A stretch of 64,000 bases of DNA from Macrostomum hystrix (lineage: Eukaryota; Platyhelminthes; Macrostomidae), in contig CATNEN010000001.1 in the NCBI GenBank assembly GCA_950097015.1, positions 26,496,001 to 26,560,000 of the forward strand. Direction: 5' to 3'. The notes below the pieces were generated by a model. That model was not told the DNA's origin and did no database searches. It saw nothing but the letters and a program-made list of their open reading frames with translations. Shown here one piece after another: positions 34,001-44,800 of this stretch; within the stretch, counting starts at the first letter, position 1, and every line of letters begins with the position of its first letter. Both the position numbers and the translations under genes were made by a program.

Positions 34001-37000
34001 GGGACAGTTTTATGTCGCGTCTGCGCTGGATGGCAGCGCCACTTGGTTTGATCTTTCAGGTAATGCATTAAAGACAGTCAAATGCGATCGCTCCGCCTTT
34101 TTTCATATCCGAAGCGTTAGAACTTTGCCATCTAGCGGTTGTTGCGTCTCTATTGCAAAGGAGGAAGTGAGTGGAAGGGACTCATGGAAGATCTACATGC
34201 TGAATATGTTTACTGGTCGATGGCGCAAAATTTTAGATGATTTACCTTTTAATCTGCCAGCAGATTTCTGCATGACTGAGGATAACGTTTTTAGCTGTTC
34301 TGAGAACCACGTAATTCTGAAGCTCTTTTGCAATCAAGGTGTGCTGTTTCGAGTCCTTAAGGTCAAGCCGTTGATTCATCTGCAGCTGGAAACAGTGATA
34401 AACCAGCGCAAGTCTCGCTTTGCCGACCCAGTGCTCAGCGACGATAAGTATTTGTTCTTTGTTGGAAGGCTCATTGGCCAGGATGATGACGCAGATTCGA
34501 AGGTGGCGCAGTTTAAGCCTCGAGTTCTCATTCTGGATACTATGGCGGATAAAGAGATCCTCTGCCCAGAGTTACAAATCAACAGTCGTAACTTGGATGA
34601 CCAGATTCTGGCCACACACGTTCTAGGCGAGAAGCTTCTTCTCATCACTCGCTCAAAACGGATTTCGAATGTCGATGAGTCTGTCGTTTTCACTGTTCGG
34701 CTACTCACAATCGATGGAAGCGACATTGTTGAGCAAGTTTGCTGGAAAAATTCGGGAAGAAATTGTGAAAAGGACACTTCATTTAGCGCAGTTTTATCAG
34801 GTGACTGCAGCACCTGCGCTCTTCTCTTCCACACTGCTCAGAAGTCGAGCATGGGATATCTGTGCAAGCTAAAGGACGGTGCATTTATCAGCCTCGCCTA
34901 CAATCCAGTTTTAGAGGGGTCGCACAAAGACAAGATGCTGCGAAGCGACAGTGTGGTTGCGTATCCACAGCAGGCAGCGTTTCTCAGCTGCAATGGTGAT
35001 TTTCTTGTGTCGAAGGGCCAGTCTCCTTTCATGTTGAACGTTTGGTCTGGCCGCGATGGCAGTTTTCTGCGGGCCATCGTTGGTAGTTCGAGCTTCTCTG
35101 CCGTTGGACAGCCGTTGGACACAGACTTTCTCATTTTGAATTCGATTCCTGAGGGTCTCGAGAGCGAATCCTTTGTCATAATCAAGGTGCTGAACCTTTC
35201 TGCTTTGGCCGAATTAGACATAGAATTCGAGAGTGGAGTTGTCTCAGTGCAAGAGAAATCCAATGGCCAATTTTTCTATCGGCCGCAGACGAATTGCTTC
35301 TATGCGTTGCATTTCGACAAGAATAGCAGAGACAGACGATTGACAGAGTTTGAAATTTCTAATGGCAAACGGACTGTGATTTGCGAAGACAAGATGCATG
35401 ACCATTCAAAGGGCTCGACGCAAAGTTTGAGCGACTTCAACGACGATTCTAAAGCCGATAAAAGACGTTCGGCTGAGCAGACAACTAAAGCGGCTACTTT
35501 AAAATCGTCAGAATTTTTTAGAAAAGTCGATGCTTGTCTCAAAAATGTCTTGCTACATTGGGATCTTAAACATGTCAACCTAGTTCTTCTCTGCAGCCCG
35601 AAAGATTCGCTGCTGCGGTTGCTCGACTTGAATGAGGCTGCTTTACTGACGGAGCTGTCCTCAACGCAGCCAGCTGAGCTGGTAAAATTCCAGGTTGAGC
35701 TGAAGGATGCCATCGAATTTGATGCTGATGGGAAGATTGTTGAGACGGACGATGTCGTGCAGTATATCAAGACAGCCCTACAGCACAGCAGAATGCGATT
35801 TCTGATTTCAAACCACCCAGCAACTTGCGCCCTGCCCACTGACCCACTGACCATCCTGGTGAACATGAAAGGCTACGGTAGGCCCGCAAGGTATTGCGCG
35901 ACTCTTTCTGAAGACAACTGCCGACTTCACGTGTTAATGAACGCTTCAATAATTCTAAGCTCCTATGAAACTGCTGTTCTGAAAATGCCGGATTTCGCAG
36001 CAATGTTTTGCATGGATCTCACGGCACGAAAAGTGAATAAATTCCTGCCTCTACCGAAGCTCCAAGTCGGAGAAGAAATGGCTAGATCAGCTAGCAAGGC
36101 CGTTGCCATGGAGATGTTGAAGCTAGTGGATTCAAAGTGCAGGCGAGCGGAAGTTCGGCTGAATCCTGGCGATGAAGATTTTGAAATCAGTCGGCTCGCG
36201 TTTCAGCTGGCCAAAGATTTTGTCGGGCGCAAGCTTCTAGAATTCAGAACTGGGACAAGCTGGGATTTCTCCAACACCAGCTCTATTCACGATGATTTTT
36301 TGGAAAATCTCAAGTTTGAAAATGATGCAAAACGTTCGTGTCAAATAGCCAAATATTTGCAAAGTCGAAAATTCAACCTGCGATACTCGCCACAACTGGC
36401 TGCTGATGCTCCTTGCCGCCCTGTGGCAATTCAGGTGCGGCCACAGCACCCAGACCAGGTTGTCTTGCACTACCTGTGTACTCAGATCACGAGCTATGAG
36501 GAAGCCTATCACATGGATGTCATGTGCTGGCCAGGTCAGCTGGTTGTGTGCGACACTCAGCACTACAGAGTGCTGTCAGTCAGCAACACCTTTGATGCAG
36601 GTGTGCTTTATCTGCTGAATGACGGCCTACACTGCATCACCTACCGCCTGAAGGTGTTCAACATCGAGACTGGTGAGTTGGTGCGAGATCTCGATCCATC
36701 GAACAGTGTCATCCTGAAGGACATGCTGGCCACTCCGGACAGACGGCTGGTGCTGGGCAAGAAGTTTCAGCCCTACAGACCGGCGACAATTCACGATGAC
36801 GAGATGGACAATGCTTCCGGTCGCGGAGAGGACTTCAAAGATCCTCCCAGAGTGGTTCAGGTCGGCTTCATTTCTGTTAACTATGAATTGTATTAGAGCT
36901 TTGCTTGTAATATTTAGGCAGGTAGATAGAAAGACACCTAGCTCAGTTGCGTCACAGCCAGCGGCACAGTCGCAGCTACTGTGTAGCGCTTCTAAAGGCT

Positions 37001-37795
37001 GTGTACAGCTGTTCAGTCCGTAGACAGGAGTTGCTCTCGAATTTCAAATAGATGCCTATTTGTAATGCTGATGCTCATTAGACAGTTCGGTGAACAGAAG
37101 CACTATAGTGAATTGGATGTCTTGGTCTCAGAAAAAAACGACTTTCATTGAGCTGAGCTTCAGTCTAAGCTCGAACCTCAATCTTTGGGCTAGGAGCTTG
37201 TTGAACTCGAGCGTGCGACATGAGAACATGAGTCCTGATGTTTTTTAATGTCGTTCTGTTCCTAATTTTTATGAATTTCTAAGTCGGTTGATTTGCCCAT
37301 CAGATTTTGTAACTTGTCGTGTAAAAAATGCCAACCCGCAGGCATTTCAAGTTTCTGATGGCGCTCTCGTCTTTGACTACATCTTCGAGGATGAGCCCTT
37401 CCTCATGCTGGCGCCAACAAATGATCGCCTGGTGGTCTTGCTGGCCAACCACCCTGTCCAGCTGTACGAGATCCGGCCTGAAGTTCGCCAATGCGTGCCA
37501 GAAGTACAACAGCAATTTCGGTCGGGTGCTCAGGAGCTTTCCTTGTCAGAGTATCTTGAGGCGGATTACCTTCGTTGTGTTCGTAAGTTTGTTGATTCAG
37601 TCAATGCTTGCTAATTGCTGAAGTGCTATACGATCGTAAAACTTCTGTCTCGCAGGTTTGGCCCTGGGCCCGGCGATGGCTCGGGTGGCTGATGTCCGGC
37701 CGTCGGATCCGATTGACTTCCTGGCTCAGTGGCTGCTCGCCATTGCAAAGCGACAAGGCCCGCAGTCCCGCGGACTAGATAGACAGGAGAATTGA
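31015..37795 (+). CDS. NWD1-like NACHT/WD-repeat STAND ATPase with C-terminal Dpy-30 motif (5' end not found)
   Basis: Exons by eye: ~31015-31069 (weak acceptor), 31197-32275, 32529-33366, 33456-36860, 37342-37582, 37656-37795. All phases fit; 1,900 codons from 31197, stop TGA. The first exons match the conserved N-terminus of NWD proteins ([18 protein letters not shown]). The NACHT P-loop GCSGCGKTS is at 31992-32018 and Walker B reads [11 protein letters not shown] across the second junction. The next exon has the NWD-type helical part ([25 protein letters not shown]). The 3.4-kb exon begins [11 protein letters not shown] and then carries weak WD-like repeats. The last two exons give a Dpy-30 docking motif ([14 protein letters not shown]). 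STAND ATPases of this type are signalling scaffolds; the job here is unknown. The donor at 36861 (GTCGGC) is weak, so the Dpy-30 exons could be a separate unit. ATTAAA at 37836 may be the poly(A) signal. Confidence 0.8.
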
Positions 37796-38353
37796 GTGAT
37801 GGCTGTCCTTTATTTAAACAGGCCTGGTTCTAAGAATTAAAAGAATCAAATTGAAATTTATTTTCCTGTTGTTTTTATTGTTTTTACGAGCTACACAAAA
37901 ATGCTCCCTTGTCACTGCAAGTATGGACCATTTCATACTATTGTTTCAATGCTATTGTGATATGCGCAGCTTTGTATGTTTCGCAAATTTACTTTTTAAC
38001 TCAATTCTGTCTTCAGGTGCCCAGCTGTGAGAAAGTGAAAAAATTATTTTTAGAGTTTTAATGATGAAGAAGCAGCAAAATTTTCTGTGTCTGCAACTCT
38101 TGTTTTTTACTCAGTTACCTTGATTCCTAAAGTGTTCTTGCCGTAACACTAAATCCTAAAATACGAATGGTAAGAGTAGCGAACAGAAATTTAAAAAAAT
38201 GTAAGATTTCAAAGAATCATTGCTGATTAAACCTTCGCGCGTTGTCCATGAATCGATAAGCATGCTGCATATCTGGGCCAATGCCCCAATCGCCCTAAAC
38301 TTGTCTCAGTGTGTCAGTCAGAGACATGAGCTCAGACAATGTCGCATGCAGTT
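37796..38353. other. Convergent intergenic gap
   Basis: The 3' ends of the plus-strand NWD-like gene and the minus-strand WSC gene face each other here. AT-rich; nothing else recognised. Confidence 0.5.
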
Positions 38354-39926
38354 TCAGCGACGAATGTAGTAGTCTCCAGCAGAGCTGCTCAGGTTGGCAG
38401 GCGGGTAGGCGAACCTGAGCAGGTGGCACAGCTGCTGCTGGCCTGAGAAGATCACAGCCTGACAGTCGGCAGCCTTGGCCTCGCACTGAGCCAGGCACTG
38501 AGCTCTATAAGCGGCTGGAACTGTCCAGAAACATTGCTGAGACGTCTGCACCGTCTTAGTTGACATCGCTGAGTTGCTGAAGAAATTCTTCTCTGAAGTA
38601 TCAACGGAGTATTTATCATAGACTTATTAATAAAGACTGAATGTTTCATGGTATCAGGGGTGAGTGGCAGAACGGTTAACGCGTTTTGTCTCTCGCACCA
38701 AGGTCCCTGAGCTCAATTCTGCGGCGAGGCCACTTTAATTTGGCGCGGAGAGAAGGCTTGGGGGCTTGTCATGCAATTTACACTCTAGAGGGTCAACCTC
38801 CAAGGCACAGTGAAGTGTATACTGCAAGACAATGAGAAAGTCAGGACAGATGTACACACCTGTGTGAGCGGGTGCCTACGTACAGTATTTGTGTGCGTGT
38901 GTGCTCAGGAGTCAGCGAAATGGGCAGATTTTGCCTACTGCGAGTCTATTGTCACCAAATGACAGTGGTGAGTGCCGGTGGCTCCTGCGAGTCTATTGTC
39001 ACCAAATGACAGTGGTGAGTGCCAGTGGCCGCAGCCCTCCGGCAATTATTATTATTATTATATTGATGACATCAGAGGAAATTCACCAGTATAGGTCAGT
39101 TCGAACACCGAGTTGCGCCACAGGCCTCCGCAAACCTGCTTCGAGTCTCCAGCGCATATAAAGTTGCAGCTGCTTGCGCTCGCGATACCGTAGGACCCGA
39201 ACGCGTCGCCGCACATGCAGTTCTGGCCGAACTGCAGCCCGAAGTACTTGAAGCCGCCCAGGGAGCAGATGGCGCCGCAAAGCTCCCGAGTCATGCTGCT
39301 CGATTGCACACCGCCGCTGCCGATTGTGAATTCGCCTAGCATTAAAATTGTTTGGAGCCCGCTTAGGTCTCTATCTGAATTGTCAACATAGCAACCCAGG
39401 TAGGAGAACTGAACAATCCTGGCTGCCACACAGGTGCATGCGAAAACTGCACTAGCTGGATTGCGCTGGCTTTAAGCATTCTTCTTTAAGAGCTTGTTTG
39501 AATTTATGATTTTCTCCAGACCCACGAAACGAGGGCTTTCCTTAAAAAATTCTGCTTAAATACCAGAGAATTGGGCCGTTTCTTTGTGTTTTAAGGACTA
39601 CAATTGGCTGCCTAATTTCCATCTCGGGTTAATTTCAGTCACTGTTCTGCTCCTCCGCCCAACAATGTGCGCTTTATGGCTATAGAGAAGCCATGAAAAG
39701 TGGAAAGTTAAGAGCCGGGATGAAGCTAGAAAACGAGATGAGTGTGTGCATTATAGAGTGAGAATATTTTAGTAGTTTTGGGAGACAAGGGTTCCATGCG
39801 TACTTGGATTTTTCTGTAGATGATTCTCGCTTCACGCATTACGCTATAAGTCGCAGCTGCCCAATTACATACTGCAGAGAGGCAGAGAGCTATATGTAAA
39901 ACCTTTCCTCGCGGAACATAGAGCAT
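38354..39926 (-). CDS. Small secreted WSC plus PAN/apple-like protein (227 aa, three exons)
   Basis: Exons on the minus strand: 39926-39804 (start, 41 codons), 39408-39087, 38592-38354 (TGA). Phases 0 and 1 join cleanly. Exon 1 encodes a signal peptide (hydrophobic stretch about residues 9-25). Exon 2 is a WSC domain (YLGCYVDNSDRDL, CGAICSLGGFKYFGLQFG, NCMCGDAF, CAGDSKQVCGG), a Cys-rich carbohydrate-binding fold known from yeast stress sensors and polycystins. Exon 3 carries a PAN/apple-like pattern (CLAQCEAKAADCQAVIF, LCHLLRF). No transmembrane helix follows, so the protein is probably secreted. A related stray exon 3 lies at 6256-6440. Start chosen because it supplies the signal peptide and a GTACGC donor in the right phase. 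Confidence 0.7.
38656..38780 (+). mobile_element. tRNA-derived SINE-like element
   Basis: A box A-like TGGCAGAACGGTTAACGCG is followed about 45 bases later by a box B-like GAGCTCAATTC, with TCTCTCGCACCAAGGTCCC between. This spacing is typical of tRNA-derived SINEs. It lies in the second intron of the WSC gene. No cloverleaf I would trust as a working tRNA, and the 3' end is unclear. Confidence 0.4.
38975..39062. repeat. Short tandem duplication and (TTA)n tract
   Basis: Two copies of a ~46-base sequence containing GAGTCTATTGTCACCAAATG (first copy from about 38941), then ATTATTATTATTAT. Intronic, in the WSC gene, adjoining its exon 2 donor. Confidence 0.7.
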
Positions 39927-41899
39927 AAACTATTATTGAGTGGGATTAAGGATTTATCTGGTCACATAGACATAGTCGAATCTCTTGTTTTTAACGAGCT
40001 GCAGATTATGTGAGAGCTGAAAAATCACATTTGTAAAGATCAATAAATAAAACTGTTACCTAAAATCCTAATAAAGTGATAAAAAGGCTGAATTGAAGAA
40101 CCACTAGAATAAAACTACTTCTTCTCAGAAGTATAATTATATGCGCTCGATTACTGTCCAATGAACTAACTGATTAATAAACGACTCCAAAATTCTTGCC
40201 ATGCTCTCGTTAAAATGTAAAGAATGCTTAAAAATATGAAATGATTTTTTATGATTCATATTATTAATATTAGGCTATATCAAGCTAAAAGCAACATCAA
40301 GCTACAACTAGCTTTATTGTAGCCATGTTTGTTATAATTCATATATACCGGGAAGTTTGGCCTCCGCAATATCTCGGAAATAAAGGAGACATTTCAGATA
40401 TTGTTGTTGCTCACCATGTTTCATTGACATAATCACTTTAGTGCCTGCGGGAATCAATTACGGTTACAGCTCTAGCTAATTGATATCCTCTGTTCGTGTA
40501 CTGAGCCCTACTGTTTGATTTTAGTTGCTCAAGACTGGCTGTCTTTTTGCCAGATAAATAATTTTCCACACTCATTGTTTGTTTTGGGATTAGCTAATCA
40601 TTATCGTTAGCGCATAGAATCCTTATATGATTATCCGACTATTTATACGGCTATAATCGATTCGTCTATGGCTATGGCTAGGCCTATGTTTAAATTTTGT
40701 TATACAACATCATCAACATAGCCATAGGTAGCTATGCTAGGCAGTAGTTACATGGACGAAAAGCTTAATATGAAATATTATAAATAGGGCCTAGCTAGCA
40801 AAAAATAGCTAGAATCTCATTAGGGCCTATCATCATAGTCATAATAACTAGGTCCAAGTACTTGAATATGTAAAGTCTAACATTGGTGTTGACATTTAGA
40901 TTGGGTTATCTAGGTTTGATTTGAGAACTCTTAAAATTAAAACATATAACATAGTCATAGGCTAGGCCCTAGTCATACTCATGGAGCCTAGTCTAGGACA
41001 AAGGGCTAAATCTGCTAAGCTTAAACTTTAAAAAGATAAAGCTCGAATTCTAAAAAAGGATTAGGATATAGAAAGTTTAATTGCCTTTTAAAACTTGATT
41101 AATTCTAAGCACATGTCTATAAACATTTTCATAGAAAAATTTTACTCCAACTTATGATTATGAATTTTACCTATGGCTAGGCATTAGGCCTAGTCATTAT
41201 TATACCTATGGCTATTGATCAGCTGTACTGTAGGTATACCTGCCTCACTAATTTGCAAGTTGTATTGGTACTTCTTATGTAAAACAGAAATTATTCATAT
41301 TCAGCACTGTTATTGATAGAGATTGGCTCTAGGCCCTATAGTTGCTTATATATACTTGTAATATAGGCCTAGCTAAAAATAGTGTTTTGCTATGACTTGT
41401 TACATATGGCTAGCTATATCATGAAAACTTAAATAGATTTAAATTTTAAATAGGGTCTATTTTCTCTAAGAGTCAATATAAATGAAACCAATTATCAGTT
41501 AGGTCTAAATATATTAAAAGTAAGATTTCAATAAATCTTATTAATATAAATAAGCTAGTGTTTTTTAGTAAATTCAACTTCTAAAAGCTTCTAAATAAAC
41601 TTTTTTAGACAATAACTACCAAAATAAATTATTTAACATGGTTGCCGATAACAATATACAATTAAAGTTAAAGTTTATTGTCTATTTATTTATATCTATT
41701 TCAGAATGAACAGCCAGTGCTGTAAGATTTTACACAACAACCAAATTCTATCTAGCTTGGCTAGCTAGATTAGCCACTGAGAAAATTTTGTCCATTTAAA
41801 CCAAACCATGTCAGTGACAATTATAGTGACATGCCAGTTATAAACTAACCTCAACTATAGGCATCTGTTTAAAGAAAATTACAAATTTGTTAGTCAAGC
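39927..41899. promoter_or_regulatory. Shared upstream region of the divergent WSC and DENND4 genes
   Basis: Two kilobases separate the divergent start codons. No gene seen. Between about 40,660 and 41,470 the sequences TAGGCCTA, CTAGGCC, GGCTATGG and CTAGCTAG recur many times in irregular spacing, unlike a clean tandem array. Promoters of both genes must lie in or near here; calling the motif cluster regulatory is only inference. Confidence 0.3.
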
Positions 41900-44800
41900 A
41901 TGGCCATGCTACCAGAAGGCTGTCTAGCAGATTATTTTGCTGTTGCTGGTCTCAATGGCGACAATGAATTGAAACCACTAGAGGTGAATCTGGATGAGGA
42001 CTACTTTGTGAAGGATTCCAACAAGCTCGAGCCAATAGTGGACATTGGGATTGTGAACTACACTGAGGGAGAACGCACACCTCAGGGCTTTCAGACAATC
42101 ACTAAAACACCATCAGATAGTCCAGTAAGGCATCAACTTGCTTGTGCTGATTATGGTTATGTACTGTACTGGTTTACTGAATTAAAGTAGCTGATGCACT
42201 CAATGACAGTAGCTGACGCACTGAATGACAGTAGCTGATGCACTGAATGACAGTAGCTGACACACTGAATGACAGTTGCTGATGCACTGAATGACAGTTG
42301 CTGATGCACTGAATGACAGTAGCTGATGCACTGAATGACAGTTGCTGATGTACTGAATGACAGTAGCTGATGTACTGAATGACAGTAGCTGATGTACTGA
42401 ATGAGAGTAGCTGATGCACTGAATGACAGTAGCTGATGTACTGAATGAGAGTAGCTGATGTACTGAATGACAGTAGCTGATGTACTGAATGACAGTAGCT
42501 GATGTACTGAATGACAGTAGCTGATGTACTGAATGAGAGTAGCTGATGCACTGAATGACAGTAGCTGATGTACTGAATGAGAGTAGCTGATGTACACTTG
42601 AATGACAGTAGCTGATGTACTGAATGACAGTAGCTGATGCACTGAATGAGAGTAGCTGATGTACTGAATGACAGTAGCTGATGTACTGAATGACAGTAGC
42701 TGATGTACTGAATGACAGTAGCTGATGTACTGAATGACAGTAGCTGATGCACTGAATGACAGTAGCTGATGCACTGAATGAGAGTAGCTGATGTACTGAA
42801 TGACAGTAGCTGACACACTGAATGACAGTAGCTGATGCACTGAATGACAGTAGCTGATGTACTGAATGACAGTAGCTGATGCACTGAATGAGAGTAGCTG
42901 ATGTACTGAATGACAGTAGCTGATGTACTGAATGACAGTTGCTGATGCACTGAATGACAGTAGCTGATGCACTGAATGAGAGTAGCTGATGTACTGAATG
43001 ACAGTAGCTGACACACTGAATGACAGTAGCTGATGCACTGAATGAGAGTAGCTGATGCACTGAATGACAGTAGCTGATGCACTGAATGAAAGTAGCTGAT
43101 GCACTGAATGAGAGTAGCTGATGCACTGAATGACAGTAGCTGATGTACTGAATGACAGTAGCTGATGCACTGAATGACAGTAGCTGATGCACTCAATGAC
43201 AGTAGCTGATGCACTGAATGACAGTAGCTGATGCAGTGAATGACAGTAGCTGATGCACTGAATGACAGTAGCTGATGTACTGAATGACAGTAGCTGATGC
43301 ACTGAATGACAGTAGCTGATGTACTGAATGACAGTAGCTGATGCACTGAATGAGAGTAGCTGATGCACTGAATGACAGTAGCTGATGCAGTGAATGACAG
43401 TAGCTGATGTACTGAATGACAGTAGCTGATGTACTGAATGACAGTAGCTGATGCACTGAATGACAGTAGCTGACACACTGAATGACAGTAGCTGATGCAC
43501 TGAATGAGAGTAGCTGATGTACTGAATCAGAGTTGTTTAAGAAGGACTCAAATAAGCTAAAGTACACTTTCCCCGCGCTGCCCCAGGCGGACCTGAACCA
43601 CGGCAGCATCAGGGCTCCGCAGCTGTTCCTTTGCTTTCGCCGCGGCCGAGACAAGCCGCCAATCACCGACTTGGGCGTCAGTTACGACGGTCAGGACCGC
43701 CTTCTGCCTGGCACCGAGCGACTCGGCCGCACCGTTGGCAACCGGGTCGCGAATGTCAACAATAGCAGTTCTCAGCACACCTACCTGACATTTAGACGCG
43801 CTGATCCGCAGAATCCAGCAGATTGCCTAGCCGTAGTTGACATTCGGGTCATCCTGACTAACAAGCGCGAGGAGCCGCCGCATGGCTACAGGAAGATCGG
43901 GCGCAGCCTAAACCGCGGCTTGATCGGCTCGAATGTGTTTCTCTGCTATCGCAAGGCTGAGGTCAAGGCCAACTGCCTCATGTTCACGCCGTCTATTTTG
44001 CAACGTTACCCGGCCGACGACATTGATGAGGCTCCATTGGACCGGGATGGTCACCTGGCCAAGTTCTGCATGCCAATGGGTGCGGCTGTTGAGTGCTGGC
44101 CAGTGCAGTCTCGCATGCCCCAGCCAGTGTTCTCAACATTTGTGCTCACCAATGAGAGACACGAGAGGCAATACGGTGCTGCACTAACCTATTATCGACC
44201 GTTTGACCTGCTTGACCGTCTGTCAGCTGAGCAGCTGGCTGTCATTGCACCAGCGGGTTTGAAGGACCAATCGGTACAGGCGACCGTGGCGCTCTGTCTG
44301 GTGTCGCGATATCCGATGTTTGAAGCTTTCAAACATTTTCTAGAATTTCTTCACGATCTCGTACACTCAAATAAGCCATCAGCGGTGCCAGTGGAGAGGT
44401 TTGCATTTTTTAGATTAATTTTGGAACAATAAAAATTCAGATTTAGTCAACAGGACGAAGACAGAAGGCGCGGGTGTGGCGAGGAAAGCGATATCGAAGC
44501 GTCATGTTGTCATGTTCGAAGCAAATTAGTGTATTTTAGCGATGTTAAAGCAATAAAATTTAGTTTGTTTAAACTAATGATTCTAAGATCCTATTCAGTT
44601 AAACTATTATCCCAATCATTTGTACAATTATCCCATTCAGTCTGACAATTATCCCATTCAGTTGGACAATTATCCCATTCACTTGGACAATTATCCCATT
44701 CAGTTGGACAAATATCCTATTCAGTTGGACAAATATCCCATTCAGTTGGACAAATATCCCATTCAGTTGGACAAATATCCCATTCAGTTCGACAATTATC

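Noticed and set aside
42157-43500. Long open frames of 330-447 codons on the minus strand
   Set aside because: They are frames through the 22-bp minisatellite of DENND4 intron 1; the repeat lacks stops in those frames. No composition or start typical of a gene.
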